Below, piece after piece: positions 35,344 to 43,254 of a stretch of DNA of 64,000 nucleotides. Positions within the stretch are counted from its first letter, which is position 1; every line of letters starts with the position of its first letter. The notes under the pieces are model-generated. The model was given only the letters and a program-made list of their open reading frames with translations. It was not told the origin of the DNA and did no database searches. The stretch spans positions 60,143-124,142 of the forward strand of contig SVOJ01000005.1 of NCBI GenBank assembly GCA_015066385.1, in the 5' to 3' direction. The position numbers and the translations under genes were made by a program. Source of the DNA: Oscillospiraceae bacterium (GTDB lineage: Bacteria > Bacillota > Clostridia > Oscillospirales > Acutalibacteraceae).

Positions 35344-36807
35344 TTATACAAGATATTTTTTGAATTCTTCGTAAGCCGCATCCCACACGGCGGTGTTTTC
35401 GGGGGTGTAACAGATGAGTTTTTCACCCTCTGCGATGATGCTTCTGGCTTCGGCAATATCCTTGATTTCACCGCTTGCAAGAAGCTGAACGGCAATGTTG
35501 CCGAGCACGGTTGCTTCAATGGGGCCTGCATATACGGTGGTGTTGCAGCTGTCGGCAGTCATGCGGCAAAGCAGTTTGTCCTTGGTACCGCCGCCGACCA
35601 CATTGATGTGCGGATATTTCTTTTCGGTGCAGTCTTCAATACCGCGGAAGATGTGGCGGTATTTGAGTGCAAGGCTTTCATAGATGCAACGCACCACTTC
35701 GCCGACGGTTTCGGGCACATACTGTCCTGTTCTGCGGCAGAAGTCACGGATGCGTTCGGGCATGTTGCCCATGGGGGCAAAGTCGTCGGCATCGGGGTCG
35801 ATGAAACACTTGAACGGTTCACACTGCAGTGCCATTTCTTCAAGTTGTGCGTAGGAATATTCCTGTCCTTCACGCATCCACTGACGGCGGCTTTCCTGAA
35901 TCAGCCACAATCCGCAGATGTTTTTGAGGAATGCGGTGGAATAATCGTAACCGCCCTCGTTGGTAACATTGAGTGCACGGGCTTTGTCGTTGAGAATGGG
36001 TGTTTCAAGTTCTGTGCCGAACAGACTCCATGTGCCGCAACTGATGAATGCAAAGTCCTTTTTGTCGGTGGGCACGGCGGTGACGGCACTCTGCGTATCA
36101 TGGCCGCAGACGGCAATGACATCCACAGCGGGAACACCTAATTCTTCGCACAATGCGGGAGAAAGTTTGCCGACAACCGTACCGGGTTTGACAAGCGGAC
36201 AGACAATATCACGCGGGAAACGCATTTTTTCAAAGATCTCGTCGCTCCATTCGTGGGCGGCAAGGTCAACAAGCTGGCTTGTGGTGGCAATGGAATATTC
36301 CGCTGCCATGTTGCCCGTCAAAAGGTAGTTGAAAAGATCGGGCATGAACAGCATTTTGTCGGCACGTTCAAGAAGTTCGGGTCTGTTTTCACGCAGGGAC
36401 AAAAGTTGGAACAGGGTATTGAAATAAATAAACTGAATGCCCGTGATGTCGTAAATTTTATCTCTGTCCATTTTCTGACAGGCAAGCTCGATCATGCCGT
36501 CGGTGCGTTTGTCGCGGTAATGAATGGGATTTTCAAGCAGGTAGCCGTTTTTATCGATCAGACCGAAATCAACACCCCATGTGTCCACCCCGATGCTGTC
36601 GAAACCGCCCGCCTGTTTGGCTTTGAGAATGCCCTGTTTGACCTCGTGGAACAAACGAAGCACATCCCAGAACACCGTTCCGTTGACGGTGACGGGATCG
36701 TTGGTAAATCGGTGAATTTCTTCAAGCTGAATGGTCTTTCCGTCGAATTTGCCGAGAATGGCTCTGCCGCTGGAAGCGCCGAAGTCAAAAGCAAGAACTC
36801 TTTTCAT
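35344..36807 (-). CDS. rhaB: Rhamnulokinase-like FGGY sugar kinase
   Basis: A 487-residue FGGY kinase beginning MKRVLAFDFGASSGRAILG, with VDTWGVDFGLID and GHDTQSAVTAVP as in rhamnulokinases. It should phosphorylate L-rhamnulose; L-fuculose is an alternative because a FucU-type mutarotase lies immediately upstream. No rhamnose isomerase or aldolase lies in the window. Confidence 0.88.
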   Translation of the reverse strand: MKRVLAFDFGASSGRAILGKFDGKTIQLEEIHRFTNDPVTVNGTVFWDVLRLFHEVKQGILKAKQAGGFDSIGVDTWGVDFGLIDKNGYLLENPIHYRDKRTDGMIELACQKMDRDKIYDITGIQFIYFNTLFQLLSLRENRPELLERADKMLFMPDLFNYLLTGNMAAEYSIATTSQLVDLAAHEWSDEIFEKMRFPRDIVCPLVKPGTVVGKLSPALCEELGVPAVDVIAVCGHDTQSAVTAVPTDKKDFAFISCGTWSLFGTELETPILNDKARALNVTNEGGYDYSTAFLKNICGLWLIQESRRQWMREGQEYSYAQLEEMALQCEPFKCFIDPDADDFAPMGNMPERIRDFCRRTGQYVPETVGEVVRCIYESLALKYRHIFRGIEDCTEKKYPHINVVGGGTKDKLLCRMTADSCNTTVYAGPIEATVLGNIAVQLLASGEIKDIAEARSIIAEGEKLICYTPENTAVWDAAYEEFKKYLV

Positions 36808-36822
36808 GGTAAGTCCTCCGAT

Positions 36823-37242
36823 TTATTTAATAACGCCTTTTTTGAGAATGATGTTGGCATACAGTGCGCTTTCGCCGGTAGCGATTACGGCATAGGCACT
36901 GCGGGTACGTTCATAGAATGCAAAACGCTCGATTTCGCTGAATTGGTAGTCACCGTATTTGTCGGCAATATCTTTGTAAACTGCCCAGATTTCGGGAGTG
37001 GGATCCCCCTGTGTGGTCGCCATGAGCATGGCAGGGCTTTCTACATAAGTATCAAGGGGCATCAGCTGCAGAATGGCATCAAGAAGCTCGGGCACATTGT
37101 GGCCGTCGCAACGAACAAGACGCTGTGCATTGGAAGCTGCCGGGAAGTTGCCGTCGCCGATAACGATTTCGTCGCCGTGACCCATTTCGCAAAGGATCTT
37201 CAGAAGTTCGGGGGATATAATTTTCGGAATACCGTTGAGCAT
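36823..37242 (-). CDS. fucU: L-fucose mutarotase (RbsD/FucU family)
   Basis: A 139-residue protein of normal FucU length with MGHGDEIVIGDGNFPA, carrying the active-site histidine and aspartate, and the late FYERTRSAYAVIATGE motif with its Tyr. It interconverts sugar anomers, feeding the kinase gene 15 bases downstream. It is the first gene of the six-gene operon, behind a good promoter at 37276-37304. Confidence 0.9.
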   Translation of the reverse strand: MLNGIPKIISPELLKILCEMGHGDEIVIGDGNFPAASNAQRLVRCDGHNVPELLDAILQLMPLDTYVESPAMLMATTQGDPTPEIWAVYKDIADKYGDYQFSEIERFAFYERTRSAYAVIATGESALYANIILKKGVIK

Positions 37243-37275
37243 AATTTTTTACCGCCTTTAAAAGTATTTTTTTAC

Positions 37276-37304
37276 AGTTTACCCTTTTTTAATGGATTTG
37301 TCAA
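37276..37304 (-). promoter_or_regulatory. Predicted promoter of the fucU-thiN operon
   Basis: TTGACA, a 17-bp spacer and TAAACT on the minus strand, directly after the terminator of the AlbA gene. Confidence 0.75.
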
Positions 37305-37310
37305 CATATC

Positions 37311-37346
37311 AAAAAACCGTACCGGATTTATGTTCCGCTACGGTTT
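37311..37346 (-). terminator. Intrinsic terminator of the AlbA-domain gene
   Basis: AAACCGTA-c-CGGA pairs with TCCG-c-TACGGTTT and is followed on the minus strand by TTTTTT. A nearly identical hairpin lies at 38951-38985, just upstream of the same gene. Confidence 0.85.
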
Positions 37347-37351
37347 CGTTC

Positions 37352-38797
37352 TTACACGGTATAATATTTCTGATGTTTGCTTTTTGGCTTTTCGGGAATC
37401 GTCATGGCAAGCCGGCCTGCTTCAATAAGCGGTTTCAGATACTTGGTTACCACATAATACGGTGTTTCAATGTTCAATATGTCTGCAATTTCTTCTTTGG
37501 TCTTTGGGGTCTTGCAGAATTGCAGAATTCTGTCCTGTGCTTGGCCGTTGGTGCTGACCGCAGCATCAACCTGTTTTCTTTCGTTATACAGCGTAACCTT
37601 GAAATTGCCTCTGAAGCTTTCAAATACGGGTGGTTGCAAGCCTGCTTTTTCCATTTCCGCATATACCGTTGGAATGCCGGAAAAACGGTTTTCGGTATTG
37701 AGCAGCACCTCAAGATTGCCTGCAATAAAGGGATTTCTTGTGTCGGCAGGCATTTTGCCGAGGTCATTGACGGTTAATCTGCCGTAAATGCCGCCCGGAT
37801 TTTCCACAACCAACCGATCGCTGTACAGAATAACACGAATCGGAGAGTCTTCCGTGTGCACACTGTAATCGCGGTGAATGAGTGCATTCAGAATAATTTC
37901 TCTGACTGCAACAAGCGGATATTCCGGCTTGTCCGTGCGTTTGCCGCTTTCATCAATGATAACGGCATTTCTGATATTTCTGCGCACAAAAATGAGTGCA
38001 TCCTCCAGCATCTGCGGAATCGTGCCTTCCAGTCGCTTGTTGTCAACAAAGCGCTCGCCGTTGTCACCGGGAATGCCGATCTGTGTGCCGTTCACAACCA
38101 TCGCCGTGATACTCATCTGCGGAAAAAATGCCTGCGGATAATCGCTGAACAGCATCAAGCCTGCCACAGTAGGAATATTGTTATCCGTCAATCCCTGCAA
38201 TTGCATAATGCGGTCTTCGTTATGTTTTGCAAGCTGGGGTTTTGCAAGCCGGAGCTTTGAAAAATAGCCGTTGAGTATATCTTCATTGAAATCATTGCGT
38301 GTTGCACGCTCGATGGGTCGAAGTTCATCGCGGATTTTGCGTTTGTAGACCTCATAGCTGTAAATCTCATATTCGGTCATCGGCACATCTGCTTCGCCGA
38401 CTCTTACATAGGAGCCGCGGATTCTGCCTGCCGCTTTATAAAAGCAAGGCTTGTTTTCGGGTTCGCATTCCGAAATTTCCGCACAAACAACCATTTTTCC
38501 GTTTTCCCATTGTGTTACGGTGAAAACAGGACGAACAACCGGTTCCATCTGCAAGGCGGCATTGGTGACCTGCACCTGCAAGTCCTGCGCATCATAAACG
38601 CCGCAAATGTCGTAGTTATTCTTTTCATCAATGCCGAATACAAGGATACCGCCGCCGGTCTGGTTGGAAAAGGAGGACAGGGTATCATACAAACGTTCAG
38701 GGTTTCCTTTGGCGGCTTTTTTTATTTCGATTGTTTGTTTTTCACATTTCTGATTGCAAATTTGCGTTATCAACTGTTTCAGTTCCGCTTCTGTCAT
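37352..38797 (-). CDS. AlbA_2/Schlafen-type DNA-binding protein with ATPase-like and HTH regions
   Basis: A 481-residue protein. The N-terminal AlbA_2 domain (about residues 5-135) includes GGGILVFGIDE. A central GHKL-like ATP-binding segment (AVREIILNALIHRDYS, about 290) and a C-terminal winged helix (KTKEEIADILNI, near 440) complete the common RecG-like transcriptional regulator layout. It probably regulates genes including itself, because six copies of TTTTCAAAACA sit across its promoter. GGTGG precedes the ATG at 38797; the first upstream in-frame codons lack a site. Confidence 0.82.
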   Translation of the reverse strand: MTEAELKQLITQICNQKCEKQTIEIKKAAKGNPERLYDTLSSFSNQTGGGILVFGIDEKNNYDICGVYDAQDLQVQVTNAALQMEPVVRPVFTVTQWENGKMVVCAEISECEPENKPCFYKAAGRIRGSYVRVGEADVPMTEYEIYSYEVYKRKIRDELRPIERATRNDFNEDILNGYFSKLRLAKPQLAKHNEDRIMQLQGLTDNNIPTVAGLMLFSDYPQAFFPQMSITAMVVNGTQIGIPGDNGERFVDNKRLEGTIPQMLEDALIFVRRNIRNAVIIDESGKRTDKPEYPLVAVREIILNALIHRDYSVHTEDSPIRVILYSDRLVVENPGGIYGRLTVNDLGKMPADTRNPFIAGNLEVLLNTENRFSGIPTVYAEMEKAGLQPPVFESFRGNFKVTLYNERKQVDAAVSTNGQAQDRILQFCKTPKTKEEIADILNIETPYYVVTKYLKPLIEAGRLAMTIPEKPKSKHQKYYTV

Positions 38798-38817
38798 ACA
38801 AACACCACCTTGTTTTA

Positions 38818-38846
38818 ATATTAGCATTTTTCAAAACACTTGTCAA
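38818..38846 (-). promoter_or_regulatory. Promoter of the AlbA-domain gene
   Basis: TTGACA (38841-38846), a 17-bp spacer and an extended -10 TGCTAATAT (TAATAT at 38818-38823). One copy of the 11-bp repeat fills the spacer. Confidence 0.82.
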
Positions 38847-38951
38847 GTTTTCAAAACAAATGTTGCATTTTTCAAAACAGTTTTCTGATTTTTCAAAACA
38901 ATTTTGAAATTTTACAAAACACATTTTTGAAAAATTGCATTTTTCAAAACA
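38828..38951. repeat. Phased operator-like array of six TTTTCAAAACA repeats
   Basis: Direct copies begin at 38828, 38848, 38869, 38890, 38911 (one base changed) and 38941. The steps are 20, 21, 21, 21 and 30 bp, about two helical turns each. Copy 1 lies between the -35 and -10 elements and copy 2 just upstream of the -35 element. This is how a cooperative repressor site would be built. Confidence 0.85.
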
Positions 38952-38985
38952 AAACCGTACCGGATTTGTTTTCCGATACGGTTTT
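38951..38985 (-). terminator. Intrinsic terminator of the DUF6273/dockerin gene
   Basis: AAAACCGTA-c-CGGA pairs with TCCG-a-TACGGTTTT around a 7-base loop. It matches the hairpin at 37311-37346 at about 31 of 34 positions. Confidence 0.75.
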
Positions 38986-39082
38986 TGGGGATTCGGATAT
39001 AGTTTTTAATAGTGTGCTCTGCCGCATTCGCAGACAGGGTTCATATTAAACAGTTTACGAATAAAGCGGAACTTTATGATAA

Positions 39083-40372
39083 TCAGATAGTCTCCAGGCC
39101 GACCGAACAACGCAGGATGAGTCGGGCATCGCCTGCGGTGATTGCGCCGTCCGCATCCACATCGCCGACAAGCAACTGACGGGCATCGAGCGTTTCCAAT
39201 CCGACCGAAGCGCGCAGGGCAATCCGGGCATCGCCGGCTGTGATTGCGCCGTCCGCATCAATGTCGCCCATCAGAATGTCCGGCTCCTCAGCATTCCCGA
39301 GGTCTTCCACATCCGATTGAAAGATTGCAGATGACAGATTAAAATTCAAAACGGGGCGCACGCCACGGCTAATACAGTCCGTATTATGGCTACCATCGAT
39401 GAGGTCGTAGATGATGCCCTCATAGTAGACTCTGCAGCAATTACCGGAATGAAAGCCGGCGGACCGGAGAAGCCAATCTGAGTTGCCGGTTTCGGAATTT
39501 ACACATAAGCCCTGACATTCGGCGTAAGCCGAGCCTTGCGCCTGACGGGCCAAATCGCCGAAAATGCTGCTTGAAAAGCCGTAACTTGTATTCAGTGCAT
39601 CGGCATAAGAGAGAAGATAAATTTTGTCACTGGTGGATGCGGAATCGTAAACGGAATGCGAAGTGCTGTAAGCGGAGTTATCAAGCGTGGTAGACACAAT
39701 GATATTCTGCTGTGCGGCTGAAAATGCGGTGTTGTAAAAATCATTATTCAGCCATGTACGGATACTGCTTTTTTCATAATTGTTGGCATAATGCGTTTTG
39801 GCAGCATCGCCCCAATAGTCCGTTTGGCCGTTTTCACCGGTGACGCTTTCGAGTATGTAATTATTATAAGCCTGTGAATCCAAAATTGTTTCCGACATCA
39901 CCATGCCCGTTGCGGGGTCAAGCACGCGCCATTTGATGGGGTCAAATTTGAACCAATAAACGGTATTGGTGCTGTAGCCGTTGTCGTCCTGGCATGTAGA
40001 GGATGCTGACAAAGCGTAACTCGTTAAAGACTGTCTGTAGGAATCAAAAACCACCCCGCGGTATTTGTTACCGTCAAGCAGCACATCTTTGTAACGCATA
40101 TAGTCGGAAGCGGTCATTTTGCCGTCATACCGATCACCTGTGCCGCTGTAATAGTTGTAGGAAATCCATTCGTCGCCTGCGGCATTCAGTGCGGCAATGG
40201 TGTCGGCATCCGTCACCTCACTCTGCGGGTACCAACCGAATTCAATAATGTCGCCAACGGAGTAAGAGGTGATGGTCTTTTCTTCTGTTGATGTTGCAAC
40301 GGTAATCGGCACGGCAGAGAGCAGCATCAGCACGGTCAGGATGAGAGCCGTAAGTTTTTTGGTTTTCTTCAT
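39083..40372 (-). CDS. Secreted DUF6273 protein with dockerin-like C-terminus
   Basis: A 429-residue protein with a signal peptide (residues 1-27). The body matches DUF6273, with GDIIEFGWYPQSEV at the start, WFKFDPIKWRVLD, and WLLRSAGF...GVRPVLNFNL at the end, a fold often seen on surface proteins of gut Clostridia. The C-terminus has two nearly identical dockerin repeats (GDIDADGAITAGDAR and GDVDADGAITAGDAR). GGAGGAAAAA precedes the ATG at 40372. A structured RNA with its own promoter and terminator occupies the whole leader (40391-40587). Confidence 0.85.
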   Translation of the reverse strand: MKKTKKLTALILTVLMLLSAVPITVATSTEEKTITSYSVGDIIEFGWYPQSEVTDADTIAALNAAGDEWISYNYYSGTGDRYDGKMTASDYMRYKDVLLDGNKYRGVVFDSYRQSLTSYALSASSTCQDDNGYSTNTVYWFKFDPIKWRVLDPATGMVMSETILDSQAYNNYILESVTGENGQTDYWGDAAKTHYANNYEKSSIRTWLNNDFYNTAFSAAQQNIIVSTTLDNSAYSTSHSVYDSASTSDKIYLLSYADALNTSYGFSSSIFGDLARQAQGSAYAECQGLCVNSETGNSDWLLRSAGFHSGNCCRVYYEGIIYDLIDGSHNTDCISRGVRPVLNFNLSSAIFQSDVEDLGNAEEPDILMGDIDADGAITAGDARIALRASVGLETLDARQLLVGDVDADGAITAGDARLILRCSVGLETI

Positions 40373-40390
40373 TTGTTTTTCCTCCAAATT

Positions 40391-40587
40391 AAAAAAGTGT
40401 GTGCAACCGGAGTTACACACACCAAAAAATGTATGGCTCCCATTGCTACCACACAAATTGAATTTGCAGACTCATTCCTAACAGGGCAAAGCATACAAAA
40501 GCGGAGCATACATTTTTTTATAATTAAAAAAATGTACACTTCACCTATGGCAGAAATGAGTTTTCTTGTATTCAATTTGTGTGGTAG
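40391..40587 (-). ncRNA. Candidate structured RNA or leader attenuator
   Basis: A promoter at 40592-40620 would start a transcript at about 40585. Its first bases, CTACCACACAAATTGAAT, pair perfectly over 18 bp with positions 40446-40463. Inside are ACTCATT/AATGAGT (7 bp), GGTGAAG/CTTTGCC and an 11-bp hairpin TACATTTTTTT/AAAAAAATGTA. The 3' end is a terminator hairpin (GTGTGTG/CACACAC, 40397-40422) followed by six T. The RNA could be a free-standing transcript of about 190 nt, even 6S-like, or an attenuator of the dockerin gene. No known riboswitch motif was recognised. Confidence 0.65.
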
Positions 40588-40591
40588 TTTC

Positions 40592-40620
40592 ATTATATCA
40601 TTGCTTTGTTTTTCTTGCAA
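40592..40620 (-). promoter_or_regulatory. Promoter of the structured RNA
   Basis: TTGCAA, a 17-bp spacer and a perfect TATAAT on the minus strand. Confidence 0.78.
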
Positions 40621-40680
40621 GCATTTTTTTCGCAACAGAAAAACGGCATTACATTTCCGTCAGTATCCTCCCAAAAAACA

Positions 40681-40709
40681 TTGACAAAAATTTTTTCTTC
40701 TTGTATTAT
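40681..40709 (+). promoter_or_regulatory. Promoter of the small zinc-ribbon gene
   Basis: TTGACA, a 17-bp spacer and TATTAT. Confidence 0.75.
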
Positions 40710-40745
40710 ATAATAAACAAAATAACATTTCAGGGAGGTATAAAT

Positions 40746-41135
40746 ATGAATTTCTGTCCGAATTGCGGTGCTGCCCTGCAGGCCGGTGAACGCTTCTGCT
40801 CCGCTTGCGGCACACCCGTACAGCAGGCACCTGTCAATCAATACGCACAGCCGCAGGAGAATTACAATCCGTACCCCGAAGCAAACCAAGCGCCTGCTGA
40901 AAAGAAAAAAGCAACGACACCCATTGTTTTAGGCATACTCGGCATTGTGTTTGCATGGCTGTTTGCCATCATCGGGCATGTTTTGTCCATCGTCGGCATT
41001 GTGCTGGGTGTCAAAGAATACAAAGCCAACAAAAATATTGCCGCACTGGTGCTGCCCATTATCGGTGAGGTCTGTGCCGTTGTTTCTTCTGTTATCGGCA
41101 TTATCTCCACATGGCAAATGATGGGAATTTTATAA
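40746..41135 (+). CDS. Zinc-ribbon protein with DUF4190-like membrane domain
   Basis: A 129-residue protein. The N-terminus has a CxxC...CxxC zinc ribbon (C4, C7, C18, C21), then a Pro/Gln/Asn linker, then two membrane segments (about residues 60-82 and 92-118) with the DUF4190-like phrase LGVKEYKANKNIAA. It is a smaller relative in layout of the four zinc-ribbon genes at 58-63 kb. CAGGGAGG precedes the ATG. Function unknown. Confidence 0.78.
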   Translation: MNFCPNCGAALQAGERFCSACGTPVQQAPVNQYAQPQENYNPYPEANQAPAEKKKATTPIVLGILGIVFAWLFAIIGHVLSIVGIVLGVKEYKANKNIAALVLPIIGEVCAVVSSVIGIISTWQMMGIL

Positions 41136-41147
41136 AACAGAATGTAA

Positions 41148-41186
41148 AAAAAAAGCGTTGCAGGGAGAGCCTTGCAACGCTTTTTA
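41148..41186. terminator. Bidirectional intrinsic terminator
   Basis: AAAAAGCGTTGCA pairs with TGCAACGCTTTTT around AGGGAGAGCCT, between convergent genes. Confidence 0.9.
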
Positions 41187-41192
41187 TTATCT

Positions 41193-42128
41193 TTAACCCA
41201 GAGAGTCTGCCGTGGTTGGTTCTTCCGTTGCGGGTTCAGCGGGAAGATCGCGACTTTGCACATAAATATACTGCAACCAGTAATCTTCATAAAAGTCCCC
41301 CGCAAGGAACACACCGCCCGTGCCAAACAGATCTGCATGTTGTGTGACGATCGTTTCATTGTGCAGATACTGCCATCCGTTATCGGCACACATGGCCTGC
41401 AGGGCGGCATTGTAAACAGCACGGTTTGCATATTTCGGGTCTGCATTCTGTGCATCATTCGTCACGGGAAAAATCGAACTGACAACGATTCTGATCCCCG
41501 GCAGCAGATACTGAATCTGCTGAATGATGCTCTTATAGCGGTCAATGAATGCGGTCTGCATCTGCAACACATCCGCCTGCAATTCATACATACCGAAATG
41601 CAGAATCAATGTTTCGGGCTTGTTTGCCACGATGCTGACAAGTTGTTCACTTAAAAAGTCAAGATTGGCATCCGTTCTGCCGATGCACTGCCGTTCGGGA
41701 AGCAGGTTATACATACGGATGGTAGCCGCCGTATAATCCCCGATCAGCAACGTGCCGTCAAATAGTTTTTCATACGTCAGTGTACCGTCTGCAATCCCTT
41801 TTTCCACATATTCGGCAAGGGATTTTTTATCCTGAAAACGATTGGCAATTTTATCCTGCGACTGGTGCATGGTCAGTTCCCTCTGTGCTTTTTCGGCTTC
41901 GGCCGCCATGGATGCCTGTTCATAAACCATCTGTTGAATGAGTCGTGATGCTTCTGCCGCTTCGGGCGTCAGTGTCGTGCCCATTGCAGCGGTCGGCCGT
42001 TCGGTGACGATTTCCTCAGTCGGGGCTTCATAGGGTGTCAGGGTGACAAAAACACGGGTCGAAAGGATCGCCGTCAGCAATGTAACCGCCATCAATGCAA
42101 CCATCAGCAACAAGGATCTTCTGTTCAT
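41193..42128 (-). CDS. SGNH-hydrolase-like membrane-anchored protein lacking catalytic residues
   Basis: A 311-residue protein with one N-terminal membrane anchor (residues 5-27) and a helical linker (60-120). The remainder follows the SGNH/GDSL pattern of secreted acyl-esterases, but the nucleophile motif GDS reads GDY (IGDYTAAT), the GxND block reads FGMYEL, and no DxxH is visible at the end. It is probably a non-catalytic relative that binds a ligand or partner. AGGAGG lies 7 bases before the ATG at 42128; a GTG at 42134 is too close. Promoter at 42158-42186. Confidence 0.6.
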   Translation of the reverse strand: MNRRSLLLMVALMAVTLLTAILSTRVFVTLTPYEAPTEEIVTERPTAAMGTTLTPEAAEASRLIQQMVYEQASMAAEAEKAQRELTMHQSQDKIANRFQDKKSLAEYVEKGIADGTLTYEKLFDGTLLIGDYTAATIRMYNLLPERQCIGRTDANLDFLSEQLVSIVANKPETLILHFGMYELQADVLQMQTAFIDRYKSIIQQIQYLLPGIRIVVSSIFPVTNDAQNADPKYANRAVYNAALQAMCADNGWQYLHNETIVTQHADLFGTGGVFLAGDFYEDYWLQYIYVQSRDLPAEPATEEPTTADSLG

Positions 42129-42157
42129 CTGCACCCCTCCTTCACTTCATTTTCTTT

Positions 42158-42186
42158 ATCATACTATAATTATTTGCTTAAATCAA
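42158..42186 (-). promoter_or_regulatory. Predicted promoter of the SGNH-like gene
   Basis: TTGATT, a 17-bp spacer and TATGAT on the minus strand. Confidence 0.55.
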
Positions 42187-42193
42187 TCGGAAA

Positions 42194-43204
42194 TTACAAA
42201 AGTCCTGCATATCGCAATACACATACCGTTATAAATATAGTAAAGATCGACAGCAGACTTGACCAGACAACCAACTGTCCCGCCAGTTGCTCGTCGTTGT
42301 TCATTTCTTTTGCCATAACGGCACTTGACACCGCAACGGGCGAACCGAACAGGGCAACAAAAGCGGCATATTCCGCAACACCGAAATCAAAAACGGACGT
42401 ATACTTTGACAACAGCACCGCAGCACCGAGAATCAGCACGGGAGCCGCGACCACACGAAGCAAAGTTCCGCTGACGATCTGCCCGAACATTCCTTTGATC
42501 GCTTTGAACGAAAACTGACCGCCCAGCACAAGGAATGCAATGGGCGAAGCAATCCCCGCCACCTGTTTGAGAGCCGTATACAAAAACGGAAAAGCCGTCT
42601 GCAACATAAACACCTTTTCACCGTCGGCATTTTCGGGAATAAACGAACGGACGGCAAGCACTGCCAATCCGCAGAAAATGGCAATGATAAGCGGATTTTT
42701 GACAATCCCCTTGATGACCTTCTTCCAGTCGGGATGTCCGTTTGTGCTGAATATGCTGAGTGCTATAACGGCAAACACATTGAACTGTGCAATGGTAAAT
42801 GCCGACAAAAGCGAAATACACTGCAAGCCCGCCGCGCCGCCGAGGGTTTCTGCCAACTGATAACCGATGAGTGCGGAATTGGAACGGAATGCCGCCTGCC
42901 AGACAACACCTTTCTGTTTCGGGTCTTTGACAAACAGAACCGCAAACAGCAGTCCGAGCAAAAACAGCACCGTTACTGCACCGACACCGAACAAAAGCGT
43001 GGAAAACCGAATGTCGGCAATGCTCTCTATGTTATAAATGTTATAAAACAGCATGGCGGGCAGTGCCACCTTAAACATCAGGCGGTTTGCATCGGCAAAG
43101 AATTTTTCGCCGAGAAAACCCGACTTTCGCAGAAAGAAACCGAGCAGAATCACGGCAACAATGGGCAAAACGGCATTGGCGGCAAACAGGAAAACAGAGA
43201 GCAT
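42194..43204 (-). CDS. AEC family transporter (auxin efflux carrier-like)
   Basis: A 336-residue protein with ten membrane segments in two five-TM halves. It shows LPIVAVILLGFFLRKSGF at the start, QAAFRSNSALIGYQLAE in the fourth segment and ASPIAFLVLGGQFS in the second half, all typical of bacterial AEC permeases, which often move malate or other carboxylates. AAAGGAG lies 8 bases before the ATG at 43204. The promoter TTGATT/TATAAT (43226-43254) touches the first palindrome of the adjacent array. Confidence 0.85.
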   Translation of the reverse strand: MLSVFLFAANAVLPIVAVILLGFFLRKSGFLGEKFFADANRLMFKVALPAMLFYNIYNIESIADIRFSTLLFGVGAVTVLFLLGLLFAVLFVKDPKQKGVVWQAAFRSNSALIGYQLAETLGGAAGLQCISLLSAFTIAQFNVFAVIALSIFSTNGHPDWKKVIKGIVKNPLIIAIFCGLAVLAVRSFIPENADGEKVFMLQTAFPFLYTALKQVAGIASPIAFLVLGGQFSFKAIKGMFGQIVSGTLLRVVAAPVLILGAAVLLSKYTSVFDFGVAEYAAFVALFGSPVAVSSAVMAKEMNNDEQLAGQLVVWSSLLSIFTIFITVCVLRYAGLL

Positions 43205-43225
43205 AAAAACCACTCCTTTGAAGTG

Positions 43226-43254
43226 ATTATACTATAATAAAGCAAAAAAATCAA
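43226..43254 (-). promoter_or_regulatory. Promoter of the AEC transporter gene
   Basis: TTGATT, a 17-bp spacer and TATAAT on the minus strand; the -35 element overlaps the first palindrome of the array by three bases. Confidence 0.65.

Noticed and set aside
37352..38797. A RecG-type helicase or Schlafen defence nuclease
   Set aside because: The AlbA_2, GHKL-like and winged-helix order matches transcriptional regulators; no helicase or nuclease motifs are visible and no defence genes flank it.
40446..40587. An invertible promoter flanked by 18-bp inverted repeats
   Set aside because: The clear promoter lies outside the repeats, no recombinase gene is nearby, and transcription would start at the repeat edge, which fits an RNA stem better.
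40446..40587. A MITE with 18-bp terminal inverted repeats
   Set aside because: No target-site duplication is visible at the borders and internal helices continue the pairing.
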